The position numbers and the translations under genes were made by a program. The notes below the pieces were generated by a model. It was not told the DNA's origin. It saw only the letters and a list, made by a program, of their open reading frames with translations, and did no database searches. From NCBI RefSeq assembly GCF_004151105.1, contig NZ_PHRF01000056.1, forward strand, positions 25,362 to 89,361: DNA of 64,000 bases. Direction: 5' to 3'. The stretch comes from Streptomyces sp. L-9-10 (GTDB lineage Bacteria; Actinomycetota; Actinomycetes; Streptomycetales; Streptomycetaceae). Shown piece after piece: positions 7,618 through 15,751 of this stretch; the first letter of the stretch is position 1; every line of letters starts with the position of its first letter.

Positions 7618-8606
7618 CCGACACACCGTTCACCGGCGACGCGGGCCCGGACGGAGCGCGGCCCGCGGGCGCCGCTCCTCCGGCGGCCGGCCGTCCGGAC
7701 CCCGCCGGGCCCGACGCCGTCAGCTGCCGCGGACTGGACTACGCCTTCGGCGAGACCAAGGCCGTCCAGGACCTCGACCTCTCGGTCGCCGCCGGCGAGG
7801 TCTTCGGGCTGCTCGGTCCGAACGGCGCGGGCAAGACCACCGCGATCCGCTGCATCACCACTCTGCTGCCCGTCCCGGCGGGCATGGTGCGGGTGTTCGG
7901 CCACGACGCGGCGAAGGAGAAGATGGCGGTACGCCGCCTGCTGGGCTACGTCCCCCAGCAGCTGTCCGCCGACGCCTCGCTGACGGGCCGCGAGAACGTG
8001 ACGCTGTTCGCCCGCGTCTTCGACGTCCCGCGCCGCGAACGGTCCGAACGTGTCGCGCAGGCGCTGGCGGCCGTCGATCTGACCGGCGCGGCCGACCGGA
8101 TGGCCAAGACGTACTCCGGCGGCATGATCCGCCGGCTCGAACTCGCCCAGGCGCTGGTCAGCGCGCCGAGACTGCTCATGCTCGATGAGCCGACGATCGG
8201 CCTCGACCCGATCGCCCGTACCAGCGTCTGGGAGCACATCAACGCCGTACGGCACGCCACGGGCATGACCGTGCTGGTGACCACGCACTACATGGACGAG
8301 GCCGATCAGTACTGCGACCGCGTCGCGCTGATGCACCGCGGGCGGATTCACGCGCTCGGCACCCCGGGCGAGCTGCGGGCCGAGCTGGGCGAGCGCCGGG
8401 CGGCGGCGGGCACCCCGGGCGACGCTTCCGGCAACGCGTCGGGCGGTGCTTCCGGCGGCGCTTCAGGCGGCGCTTCGGGCGAGAAGGGCGCGCTGCCGAC
8501 GCTGGAGGACGTCTTCAGGGACGTGGCAGGCAGCGGCCTCGACGAGGAGGGAGGCGACTTCCGTGATGTCAGGAGCACCCGCCGCACCGCGACCCGCGTC
8601 GGCTGA
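7614..8606 (+). CDS. ABC transporter ATP-binding protein (DrrA-like)
   Basis: 330 residues. Walker A GLLGPNGAGKTT, the ABC signature YSGGMIRRLELAQAL, Walker B LLMLDEPTIGLDP and the switch His in VLVTTHYMDEAD are all intact. The first ~35 residues are a Pro/Ala/Gly-rich tail. A Gly-Ala-Ser repeat stretch near residues 262-288 sits inside the C-terminal regulatory region before the LEDVFRDVAG motif that DrrA family members share. It pairs with the ABC-2 permease that overlaps its 3' end by 41 bp. It likely powers export of a hydrophobic compound or antibiotic from the cytoplasmic face of the membrane. Confidence 0.9.
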   Translation: MTDTPFTGDAGPDGARPAGAAPPAAGRPDPAGPDAVSCRGLDYAFGETKAVQDLDLSVAAGEVFGLLGPNGAGKTTAIRCITTLLPVPAGMVRVFGHDAAKEKMAVRRLLGYVPQQLSADASLTGRENVTLFARVFDVPRRERSERVAQALAAVDLTGAADRMAKTYSGGMIRRLELAQALVSAPRLLMLDEPTIGLDPIARTSVWEHINAVRHATGMTVLVTTHYMDEADQYCDRVALMHRGRIHALGTPGELRAELGERRAAAGTPGDASGNASGGASGGASGGASGEKGALPTLEDVFRDVAGSGLDEEGGDFRDVRSTRRTATRVG

Positions 8607-9426
8607 GGAGACCGGCCCCGGCCGGCTGGACCTGCTGCTCGTACCGCCCCGTGCCCGTACCGGCTGGCGCGTGCTGCCCGCCAGGGTCGTCGCGATGTGC
8701 GTGGTCGAGCTGCAGAAGCTGCGCCACGACCGGACCGAGCTGTACACCCGGGCCGTTCAGCCCGCCCTGTGGCTGCTGATCTTCGGTGAGACCTTCACCC
8801 GGATCAAGGCCATCCCCACCGGCGGCATCCCGTACATCGACTTTCTCGCGCCCGGCATCATCGCCCAGTCCGCGATGTTCATCGCGATCTTCTACGGCAT
8901 CATGATCATCTGGGAGCGGGACGCCGGCATCCTGACCAAACTGCTGGTCACCCCGACCCCGAGAGCCGCGCTCATCAGCGGCAAGGCGTTCGCCTCCGGG
9001 GTGAAGGCGCTGATCCAGGCGGTGGTGGTGATCGTCATCGCCGCGGCCCTGGGCGTCGGTCTGACCTGGAACCCGCTGCGGCTGCTCGGGGTGGCCGTCG
9101 TGGTGGTCCTCGGCTCCGCGTTCTTCTCCTGTCTGTCGATGACGATCGCGGGGATCGTGCTGACGCGCGACCGGCTCATGGGCATCGGCCAGGCCATCAC
9201 CATGCCGCTCTTCTTCGCCTCGAACGCGCTCTATCCGGTGGCGATCATGCCCGGCTGGCTCCAGGTGGTCAGCAAGATCAATCCACTGAGCTACCAGGTC
9301 GACGCGCTGCGCGGGCTGTTGCTCGGTACGCCGTCCCATCTGCTGCTCGACTTCGGCGTCCTGGTGCTGGCGGCGGCCGTGGGTATCGCGGCGGCCTCGT
9401 CGCTGCTGGGGCGGCTGGCGCGATGA
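8566..9426 (+). CDS. ABC-2 type permease (DrrB-like)
   Basis: 286 residues from ATG 8566 (GTG 8563 is the alternative), preceded by a strong gaggagggagg site inside the ATPase gene. Six hydrophobic segments are visible, with DrrB/ABC-2 features such as RAVQPALWLLIFGETF, GIMIIWERDAGILTKLLVTPTPRAA and SKINPLSYQVDALRGLL. A soluble N-terminal arm of ~55 residues precedes the first segment. It forms the membrane half of the exporter encoded by the MarR-ATPase-permease operon. It ends 30 bp before the convergent TetR gene. The substrate is unknown. Confidence 0.88.
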   Translation: MSGAPAAPRPASAEETGPGRLDLLLVPPRARTGWRVLPARVVAMCVVELQKLRHDRTELYTRAVQPALWLLIFGETFTRIKAIPTGGIPYIDFLAPGIIAQSAMFIAIFYGIMIIWERDAGILTKLLVTPTPRAALISGKAFASGVKALIQAVVVIVIAAALGVGLTWNPLRLLGVAVVVVLGSAFFSCLSMTIAGIVLTRDRLMGIGQAITMPLFFASNALYPVAIMPGWLQVVSKINPLSYQVDALRGLLLGTPSHLLLDFGVLVLAAAVGIAAASSLLGRLAR

Positions 9427-9456
9427 CGCGGCACGGGTGCGCCGGACCCGGCTCGC

Positions 9457-10062
9457 TCAGCTCTGCGCGGCGGCCAGCCCGTCGAGCAGCAGGGCCGTGA
9501 ACGTACGCGCCCACTCCTGGTCGACCGGCTCCGCGCTGACCAGGGTGCGGTGGACCACCGCGCCGGCGATCACGTCGAAGATCAGGTCCGCGGTACGGGC
9601 CGCCTTCGCGGCGTCCGGCTCGCGGGGGAGTTCACCGCGGGCCTGGGCGCGCTCGCGGCCCAGCGCCACCAGTCGTTTCTGGCGGTCGACGATCGAGGCG
9701 CGGATACGGGTCCGCAGCGCCTCGTCCCGGGTGGACTCCGCGATCACCGCCATGAGCGCCGTCTTGGTCTCGGGCCGTTCCAGCAGCGCCGCGAACTGGA
9801 GCACCACGCCCTCGACATCGGCCGCCAGGCTGCCGCGGTCCGGCAGCTCCAGCTCGTCGAAGAGGACGGCGACCGCGTCCACGACCAGCTCGCTCTTGGC
9901 CGTCCACCGCCGGTAGAGCGTGGTCTTGGCGACGCCCGCCCGGGTCGCCACGTCGCCCATCGTCAGCTTGGACCAGCCCAGCTCACCCAGTGCGGCCCGG
10001 GTCGCTTCCAGGATGGCGGAGTCGGCATCGGCGCTGCGGGGGCGCCCCCTTCGACTGGACAT
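9457..10062 (-). CDS. TetR-family transcriptional regulator
   Basis: 201 residues from ATG 10062 (MSSRRGRPRSADADSAIL); an upstream in-frame ATG at 10074 would add four residues. The helix-turn-helix is LTMGDVATRAGVAKTTLYRRWTAKSELV. The C-terminal part resembles the TetR_C_11-type ligand domain common in actinomycetes. It is convergent with the ABC exporter and divergent from the YbbN-like gene. Two palindromes lie upstream (10074-10085 and 10147-10163); the first directly abuts its start, so autorepression is likely. No ligand can be inferred. Confidence 0.85.
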   Translation of the reverse strand: MSSRRGRPRSADADSAILEATRAALGELGWSKLTMGDVATRAGVAKTTLYRRWTAKSELVVDAVAVLFDELELPDRGSLAADVEGVVLQFAALLERPETKTALMAVIAESTRDEALRTRIRASIVDRQKRLVALGRERAQARGELPREPDAAKAARTADLIFDVIAGAVVHRTLVSAEPVDQEWARTFTALLLDGLAAAQS

Positions 10063-10073
10063 GACGGCGACCA

Positions 10074-10085
10074 TACCGGCCGGTA
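10074..10085. promoter_or_regulatory. TetR operator candidate, proximal
   Basis: TACCGGCCGGTA is a perfect 12-bp palindrome 12 bp upstream of the TetR start codon at 10062. Confidence 0.4.
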
Positions 10086-10146
10086 GGGCATGCGCTGTGA
10101 GTCAGCTCACCGGATGGATCTTCCCCGTCGCACCGCCCGGCAGTTA

Positions 10147-10163
10147 CGCTACGACGCGTAGCG
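10147..10163. promoter_or_regulatory. TetR-type operator candidate, distal
   Basis: CGCTACG-ACG-CGTAGCG: perfect 7-bp arms with a 3-bp centre, midway between the divergent TetR (10062) and YbbN-like (10246) starts. Palindromes of this ACGCTACG type are common TetR sites in actinobacteria; the assignment to this regulator is inference. Confidence 0.45.
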
Positions 10164-10245
10164 AAAGCGGGGAGCGGCCGGCCCGTCACGCGGTGGTGCG
10201 CGTACCGCTTTTCAGAAGTGTGCGCGGAGGGGGGAGGATGTACTC

Positions 10246-11229
10246 ATGCAGCCTAGGAACATGTCCATGAGCGGCGTCGTCGACCTCGCCGCGGTGAAGG
10301 CGGCCGGTGAGGCCAAGGCGAAGGCGGAGCAGGCCCGCGCCGAAGCGGCCCGTCAGGGCGGCACCGGTGCCGTACCCCCCTCCAGCCTCGTGATCGACGT
10401 CGATGAGGCGGGCTTCGAGCGCGATGTCCTCCAGCGGTCCACCGAGGTCCCGGTCGTCATCGACTTCTGGGCCGAGTGGTGCGAGCCGTGCAAGCAGCTC
10501 AGCCCGGTGCTCGAACGGCTGGCGCGCGAGTACAGCGGCCGGTTCGTCCTCGCCAAGATCGACGTCGACGCCAATCAGATGCTGATGCAGCAGTTCGGGA
10601 TCCAGGGCATCCCCGCGGTCTTCGCGGTGGTGGCGGGACAGGCGCTGCCGCTCTTCCAGGGCGCGGCCCCGGAGACCCAGATCCGGCAGACCCTCGACCA
10701 GTTGATCCAGGTCGGCGAGGAGCGCTTCGGGCTGACCGGGATCGCGGTCGACCCCGGCGCGGAGACGGACGCGGCGGACGGCGCCGAGGAGGAGGCCGTC
10801 GAACCGGTGGGACCGTACGACGCCCTGCTGGAGGCGGCCGTACGCGCGCTGGACGCCAACGACTTCGCCGCCGCCTCGCAGGCGTACCGCGACGTGCTGG
10901 CCGACGACCCCGGCAACTCGGAGGCCAGGCTCGGCCTCGCCCAGGCCGAACTGCTCGCACGCGTACAGGACATGGACCAGGCGCGGGTACGCAAGGACGC
11001 GGCGGACAAGCCGGGCGATGTGGCGGCGCAGATCGCGGCGGCCGATCTCGATCTGGTCGGCGGACATGTGGAGGACGCCTTCGGCCGGCTGGTCGAGGCC
11101 GTGCGCCGGACGGCCGGGGACGACCGGGAGGCGGCGCGGGTACGGCTGCTGGAGCTGTTCGACGTGATCGGCGGGGACGACCCCAGGGTGACGGCGGCGC
11201 GTTCGGCTCTGGCGAGGGTCCTTTTCTGA
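10246..11229 (+). CDS. YbbN-like co-chaperone: thioredoxin domain with TPR tail
   Basis: 327 residues. The order is an Ala/Lys-rich N-terminus (1-45), a thioredoxin fold with active site WCEPC (W78-C82) and a cis-Pro region GIQGIPAVFAVV, an acidic linker (~160-175), then TPR-like helices (DALLEAAVRALDANDFAAASQAYRDVLADDPGNSEARLGLAQAEL). This layout matches YbbN/CnoX-type proteins, which hold unfolded or oxidised substrates and hand them to chaperones. Unlike Escherichia coli YbbN (SxxC), it keeps both cysteines and may still be redox active. The start ATG 10246 has a ggggagg ribosome site; an internal ATG at 10261 is a possible alternative. Confidence 0.85.
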   Translation: MQPRNMSMSGVVDLAAVKAAGEAKAKAEQARAEAARQGGTGAVPPSSLVIDVDEAGFERDVLQRSTEVPVVIDFWAEWCEPCKQLSPVLERLAREYSGRFVLAKIDVDANQMLMQQFGIQGIPAVFAVVAGQALPLFQGAAPETQIRQTLDQLIQVGEERFGLTGIAVDPGAETDAADGAEEEAVEPVGPYDALLEAAVRALDANDFAAASQAYRDVLADDPGNSEARLGLAQAELLARVQDMDQARVRKDAADKPGDVAAQIAAADLDLVGGHVEDAFGRLVEAVRRTAGDDREAARVRLLELFDVIGGDDPRVTAARSALARVLF

Positions 11230-11324
11230 TGCGTTGAGGTAGTTGAGGTATTCGCCGTTTTCCCGGTCGCCAACTCCCTGGCGTGCTCGTGGATTCGGCG
11301 AAGCGACGATGACAGTGGCCGCGC

Positions 11325-11343
11325 TTTACCAAAACTTGGTAAA
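11325..11343. promoter_or_regulatory. Inverted repeat TTTACCAA-n3-TTGGTAAA
   Basis: Perfect 8-bp arms around AAC, strongly A/T-rich against a GC-rich background. First of three TTAC-type palindromes before the DUF6230 gene. Confidence 0.5.
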
Positions 11344-11354
11344 AGCGGCTGCTG

Positions 11355-11367
11355 TTACTCGCAGTAA
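11355..11367. promoter_or_regulatory. Inverted repeat TTACT-n3-AGTAA
   Basis: Perfect 5-bp arms around CGC, 11 bp after the preceding palindrome; same TTAC...GTAA theme. Confidence 0.45.
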
Positions 11368-11481
11368 ATCGCCCCCCTTGTTCTGTCCCGCTATGCGTGG
11401 CAATCGCCGCTTCTGCCGCACCGTGGGGCCACACCCTGTGTGGCTGCCCGATGCCGGCGGGTCGCCCGCTGGTTATCGGGC

Positions 11482-11499
11482 CGTTACTAGCCAGTAACG
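11482..11499. promoter_or_regulatory. Inverted repeat CGTTACT-n4-AGTAACG
   Basis: Perfect 7-bp arms around AGCC; third member of the TTAC...GTAA set in this leader. Confidence 0.45.
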
Positions 11500-11847
11500 A
11501 ACCCCCTTGTGTCCCGGGCGCGAATGCACCACGATCGGCGACGCTCGGTCCAATTCCGCACCAGCACGGCAGCCAGCCGCGCCGTCGGGCCTGGGTCCCC
11601 ACCGAGCGGACCGGCGGCAGCGTCCGCCGGCCCGGACAGGGGGGTTCCTGCCTACCCGGCAGGGCCTGTCCAGAGGTTGCGCGAAGGCGTGGCCAGTGGT
11701 TGTCGCTCGGGGGTGATCGCCGGTGGTTCCGGACGCGGTTGGCGCCTCGGGCACGGGCGCTCTCCTTCCCGAGGACGTAGCACTTCTCCCATCCCAGGAC
11801 GGGGTCTCACCCGATCCGGAGATGTACGTCCGAGAAGGAGGAAATTC

Positions 11848-12486
11848 ATGGAGTCCCAAGTACGTGGCGGGACCAGATGGAAGCGGTTCGCCGTCGTCAT
11901 GGTGCCGAGCGTGGCCGCGACGGCAGCGATAGGTGTCGCGCTCGCACAGGGGGCGCTGGCGGCGTCGTTCAGCGTGTCGGGGCAGAGTTTCAAGGTCAGC
12001 GCCGACAAGCTGGTCGGCCAGAACTTCGTGCAGTACGGCGGCGTCGCCGAGGGGTTCGACTCCAAGGGCAACAAGGCCTCGCACCCGGTGGCTGTCTCCG
12101 GGTTCAAGACCGCCCAGATCACGAACATGTGCCAGTCCGTGGTCACCCCGCTGCCGTTGCTCGGCACCAGTGTGACGCTGGTTCTCAAGGCCGGTGACAA
12201 GGGCACGGAGATCGATGCGGAGAACCTCTACCTCGACGTCGAATCGCTCGACGCCGACGCGGAGTTCAAGAACATCGACATCGGTGTGGCGGCCGGTTCC
12301 ACCAAGTCCCCCGGCATCCAGCCGGGAACGACGGCGAACAAGTTCGGCTTCGCCCAGCAGGCCGACGAGGCCGTTCTGAGGGATGTCGAGCAGACCGCGT
12401 GGGCGACCACCGCGGGCACGTTCAAGCTGCCTGACCTCAATCTGAGGCTCAAGGTCGGCGACCCCAAGAAATACGAGTGCTACTAG
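11848..12486 (+). CDS. DUF6230 family secreted protein
   Basis: 212 residues from ATG 11848 (gaaggaggaa site, spacing 5). The N-terminus RWKRFAVVMVPSVAATAAIGVALAQGALA is a signal peptide with cleavage near residue 39. The mature part is rich in beta-type sequence (FSVSGQSFKVSADKLVGQNFVQYGGV) with two cysteines, one near MCQSVV and one at the end (KKYECY). I recognise the family as DUF6230, sometimes labelled cholesterol esterase in older Streptomyces annotation. I see no GxSxG serine-hydrolase motif, so that label is not supported here. It is followed by the DUF6114 membrane protein and a large secreted protein, probably as one transcription unit. Confidence 0.8.
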   Translation: MESQVRGGTRWKRFAVVMVPSVAATAAIGVALAQGALAASFSVSGQSFKVSADKLVGQNFVQYGGVAEGFDSKGNKASHPVAVSGFKTAQITNMCQSVVTPLPLLGTSVTLVLKAGDKGTEIDAENLYLDVESLDADAEFKNIDIGVAAGSTKSPGIQPGTTANKFGFAQQADEAVLRDVEQTAWATTAGTFKLPDLNLRLKVGDPKKYECY

Positions 12487-12590
12487 GCACCGCCGGCGGG
12501 TGGGCCGGGCGGTCCCCGGACTGTCCGGCCCGCTCGTCCCCCCGTCTCTGATCGCACCACCGCATACCGCTTTCCAGGGAGCTGTTTTCC

Positions 12591-13139
12591 ATGAGCGCCG
12601 AGTCCACAGGTTCCCGCGGATTCACGTACTGGCGGCTTCGGTTCCGCGCCTGGCGAGGCGCCCGGCCGTTCTGGGCGGGCCTGTTCACTCTTCTCGGCGG
12701 ACTGCCGATCGCCTATTTCCCCTATGCCCAACTCCATTTCGGAAACCTGACACTGGCCATGTCCACCACGGCCGGAGCGGGTTCGCTGATCATCGGCGTA
12801 CTGCTGGTGACCTTGGGCCTGACGATGTGGTTCCAGGCCATCGTCCGGGTCTTCGCCGGTGTCGCCGCCATTCTGCTGGCGCTGGTGTCGATCCCGGTCT
12901 CCAACATCGGCGGCTTCCTGCTGGGCTTCCTGCTCGCCATGGTCGGCGGCGCGCTCTCGATCTCCTGGGCCCCTGACAAGTGGGTCAGGCCGGCGCCGGC
13001 CGAGCTCGACACCCCCCACGGGGCACCGGAGCCCGACGGCGACGGCGACCCCTTCTTCCCCGGTCCGCGCGACGGGGAGGACCCGAACGTGACGGATACG
13101 ACTGCCCATGCCAACGGCGGGAGGAACAGTGCGGGGTGA
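12591..13139 (+). CDS. DUF6114 family membrane protein
   Basis: 182 residues from ATG 12591. Residues ~20-130 contain four hydrophobic segments (PFWAGLFTLLGGLPIAYF, LAMSTTAGAGSLIIGVLLVTLGLTMWF, VRVFAGVAAILLALVSI and GGFLLGFLLAMVGGALSI). An acidic Pro/Asp-rich cytoplasmic or extracellular tail (~135-182) follows. The family is DUF6114, repeatedly found next to DUF6230 in Streptomyces. It overlaps the next start by 11 bp. It may be a membrane partner of the two secreted neighbours; no enzymatic motif is visible. Confidence 0.78.
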   Translation: MSAESTGSRGFTYWRLRFRAWRGARPFWAGLFTLLGGLPIAYFPYAQLHFGNLTLAMSTTAGAGSLIIGVLLVTLGLTMWFQAIVRVFAGVAAILLALVSIPVSNIGGFLLGFLLAMVGGALSISWAPDKWVRPAPAELDTPHGAPEPDGDGDPFFPGPRDGEDPNVTDTTAHANGGRNSAG

Positions 13140-14475
13140 CGACACGCAACGAGTCGCGGCCGGAGGCGATGATTCCCGGGTGAGAAGAGGGCCGCGTCAC
13201 GCGGCCCCGAGAAAGTCGCTCCTGACCAAGCTTCAGATACCCGCGGGCAAGGCGATGGCGCTGGCGGCGATGCCGACGGCCGTCTTCGTGGGCATGGGGC
13301 TCACGCCCCGGCTCGCGCTGGCCGACGACGGCAAGGACATCCCGTTCGCGCCGGGTCCGTGCGTGACCCGCTCGGACGAGCCGTCCGCGTCGGCGTCCGA
13401 GTCGCCCACGTCGACGCCGTCGGCGTCGGAGTCGGGGCCGGAGTCGACGGAGTCGCCGAAACCGGGCGAATCGCCGTCGGCGACACCGGACCCGACGGCG
13501 AGCGGGAGTTCGGCACCGGATTCCGGGGATTCAGGTTCCTCGGACTCCGGGGATCCGGACTCCAGGGAGCCCGCCGACGCGCCGTCCGGACCGGCGCCGG
13601 GACCGACCCCCACGAAGTCCAGGAACCCGCTGGACCCGCTGGGGCTGGGAGACGCGCTGGGAGACCTCCTCGGCGTACCGGACAAGGACGAGCCGAGCGG
13701 CCCGGAGCCGAGCGCCTCCACCACGGGGAAGCCGGACGCCGATCCGTCCACGAAGCCGACGTCCGAGCCGGGGAGTTCCAAGCCGGACGGTTCCGCCGAC
13801 GGCAAGGGCACGGACGGCAAGGGCACGGACGGCAAGGGCACGGGCGATACGGCCGCCGACGGAACCAAGGACGCCATCAGGGAGGCGGCGGGCAAGGTCG
13901 GTGCCGAGGTCGAGGAGCTGGACGAGGACGCCAAGGGTCTCGACGCCCACAAGGACGACGAGATCCCCGAGGGCGCGGACGGCAAGGAGCGCTTCCCCTG
14001 CCCGACGGCCGACCCCGAGGCCCTCGCCGCGGCCGAGGAGGAGCAGGGCCTCCCGCTCCTGCCCGACGACCCGTGGACGCTGCACAGTTCGCTGCTGACC
14101 CTGCGGGGCCTGGACTACAAGGGCATCGTCGAGGTGCGGACGGGCAGCGGCAAGGTCAAGAAGGCGCTGAAGTTCACCTCCACCTCGGTGGACATCAAGG
14201 ACCTGCACCAGACCGTCGTCTACCCCCTGGGCAGGACGGGCCATGTGCAGGCGCGCGAAGGCTCCACGTCCACGATCCGCGACGGCGAGGTGACGATGTA
14301 CACGGAACGGCTGAAGGGCAACCTCTTCGGCCTCATCCCGATCACCTTCAGCCCGGAGACCCCGCCCCCGCTGAACATCCCGTTCGCCTTCTTCACCGAC
14401 GTCGAGGTCACCCAGGCGGGCCAGTTCGGCGGCACGCTCACGGTCCCCGGCCTCCAGAACTACCTCACGAACTGA
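13129..14475 (+). CDS. Large secreted protein with Ser/Pro/Glu-rich spacer and C-terminal conserved domain
   Basis: 448 residues from GTG 13129, chosen because a gggagga site sits just upstream and it overlaps the previous stop. A long basic N-region is followed by the signal segment AMALAAMPTAVFVGMGLTPRLALA (ends near residue 65). Residues ~85-300 are low complexity: SASESPTS/ESGPESTESPKP runs and GKGTDGKGTD repeats, typical of a wall-spanning linker. The last ~150 residues (DPWTLHSSLLTLRGLDYKG to LQNYLTN) look folded and carry the conserved part. I do not recognise an enzyme. Context with DUF6230 and DUF6114 suggests a cell-surface assembly. Confidence 0.7.
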   Translation: MRGDDTQRVAAGGDDSRVRRGPRHAAPRKSLLTKLQIPAGKAMALAAMPTAVFVGMGLTPRLALADDGKDIPFAPGPCVTRSDEPSASASESPTSTPSASESGPESTESPKPGESPSATPDPTASGSSAPDSGDSGSSDSGDPDSREPADAPSGPAPGPTPTKSRNPLDPLGLGDALGDLLGVPDKDEPSGPEPSASTTGKPDADPSTKPTSEPGSSKPDGSADGKGTDGKGTDGKGTGDTAADGTKDAIREAAGKVGAEVEELDEDAKGLDAHKDDEIPEGADGKERFPCPTADPEALAAAEEEQGLPLLPDDPWTLHSSLLTLRGLDYKGIVEVRTGSGKVKKALKFTSTSVDIKDLHQTVVYPLGRTGHVQAREGSTSTIRDGEVTMYTERLKGNLFGLIPITFSPETPPPLNIPFAFFTDVEVTQAGQFGGTLTVPGLQNYLTN

Positions 14476-14487
14476 CACGGATCCCCC

Positions 14488-14557
14488 GTGAGCCGCGGGG
14501 AGGACTGTGGCCCGCACCGGACAGTTGGTGCGGGCCACAGCCATTCCCGCGGCTCAC
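14488..14557 (+). terminator. Nested hairpin terminator of the DUF6230 cluster
   Basis: Two nested perfect stems: outer 12 bp (14488-14499 with 14546-14557) and inner 14 bp (14505-14518 with 14527-14540). It starts 13 bp after the stop codon. Confidence 0.7.
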
Positions 14558-14635
14558 GCGGCTCCGGGGGTCGGGTCCATCGAATGCAATATTAAGAATA
14601 TGTGACCATCATCTCGAGATTCTCGCCACGAATTC

Positions 14636-14664
14636 TTCACAGTGACGGTCTCTGTACCTAGAGT
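14636..14664 (+). promoter_or_regulatory. Promoter candidate of the FG-GAP/toxin unit
   Basis: TTCACA (14636-14641), 17-bp spacer, TAGAGT (14659-14664). It lies in an A/T-richer stretch ~110 bp before the ATG at 14773, giving a leader of about 100 nt. Confidence 0.5.
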
Positions 14665-14772
14665 GAGTTGGTCGCGGTCACCCGGCCCGATGTGTGGGCG
14701 TCGGGGGGCGCGGTCTGCGGGCTCAACCCTCGCATGGCCACGCACTCACTCGTGTGAGGACTTCTCCCGCTC

Positions 14773-15693
14773 ATGTTCGGACAACTCAGTCGTACGACGC
14801 GCCGAGTGGTCGTGAGCGCCGTGACCCTGGCCGCCGCCGCGCTGGCCGTCGGGACGGTGACCGCCTTGCCTCACGCGCCATGGTCCTCCGAACCCGCCGC
14901 TTCCGGCGAGGTGGCCGTTGTCAAGTCGGCCGCCGCGGTCACCGGCCCCAAGACGCTCTCCCTCTTCGGCCGCAAGTCCAACGGCCATCTCTACGACTAC
15001 GAGCCCAATGGCACCGGAGGTGTGAAGGCGGCCGTCGACCTCGGCGGGGGGTTCGGTGAGGCCACCGCCCTGGTGCAGGCTGGGCAGTCGGAGAACGGCG
15101 CGGGCAGCGATCTCTACTTCCGGATGGCCAATACGCTCTACTACACCGCTGAGCGGGGGAGCGAAACCAAGATCGTCGGAAACGGCTGGGACATCTTCAA
15201 CCTCTTGATGTCGCCGGGAAACCTGGGCGGAACGGCCCAGGACGACATCGTCGGACGTGACGCCGCGGGAGCGCTCTGGCTCTATCAGGGCAAGGCCGAC
15301 GGCATGCTCCTCGCCCGTATCAGAATCGGCACCGCCGGCTGGAACGGCATGGATGTCCTCACTGGTCGCGGGGACTACACCGGCGACGGCAAGTCGGACC
15401 TGATCGCCCGGTCCACGACCGGCACGCTCTACATCTACCCGGGCACCGGAAACGCCACCGCGGACGCGGCCTTGGGTGCGCGCGTCACCGTCGGTACCGG
15501 CTGGGGCACCGCCACGTACAAGACTCTCGTCTCCACGGGCGACAGTAACGGTGACGGCAAGGCGGACCTCATCGCTGTCGACCCGGCCGGTGCGTTGTGG
15601 CTCTTCAAGGGAACAGGCAACGCGAGCGCCCCCTTCGCGGCGAGGGTCCAGATCGGCACCACTGGCTGGACCGCCTTCAACACCCTCTTCTGA
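14773..15693 (+). CDS. Secreted FG-GAP/VCBS-repeat protein
   Basis: 306 residues. A twin-Arg-containing N-terminus (RTTRRVVVSAVTLAAAALAVGTVTA) is a signal peptide. The rest is a beta-propeller of about four FG-GAP-like repeats, each with an Asp-rich calcium loop (DYTGDGKSDLIAR, DSNGDGKADLIAV) and a following ALWLFKGTGN strand. Such proteins bind glycans or other surface ligands; no catalytic domain is present. It is followed after 58 bp by the large coiled-coil toxin-like gene in the same direction, so the two may share a promoter. Whether the propeller helps target that protein is speculation. Confidence 0.82.
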   Translation: MFGQLSRTTRRVVVSAVTLAAAALAVGTVTALPHAPWSSEPAASGEVAVVKSAAAVTGPKTLSLFGRKSNGHLYDYEPNGTGGVKAAVDLGGGFGEATALVQAGQSENGAGSDLYFRMANTLYYTAERGSETKIVGNGWDIFNLLMSPGNLGGTAQDDIVGRDAAGALWLYQGKADGMLLARIRIGTAGWNGMDVLTGRGDYTGDGKSDLIARSTTGTLYIYPGTGNATADAALGARVTVGTGWGTATYKTLVSTGDSNGDGKADLIAVDPAGALWLFKGTGNASAPFAARVQIGTTGWTAFNTLF

Positions 15694-15751
15694 GTGGGTT
15701 TCTTCCTTCCGATTCCCGAATTTCTTCCAGAAAAGGACCGGTTGACCACTC

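Larger units (their letters stand above)
11230..11847 (+). other. 618-bp upstream region of the DUF6230 cluster
   Basis: No convincing gene. The region holds three related TTAC-type inverted repeats (annotated separately at 11325-11343, 11355-11367 and 11482-11499) and, just before the ATG at 11848, a strong gaaggaggaa ribosome site. I could not fix -35/-10 boxes with confidence. The long regulatory leader suggests complex control of the secreted-protein cluster downstream. Confidence 0.5.

Noticed and set aside
5266..7626. Long minus-strand open frame (786 codons) over icmA and the MarR gene
   Set aside because: Antisense shadow of a clear mutase gene; composition biased and no motif seen.
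8430..8490. Repeated GGCGCTTC units considered as a CRISPR-like array
   Set aside because: No spacers; it is an in-frame Gly-Ala-Ser repeat inside the ABC ATPase gene.
11848..12486. Cholesterol esterase label for the DUF6230 protein
   Set aside because: No catalytic serine motif or hydrolase fold features seen.
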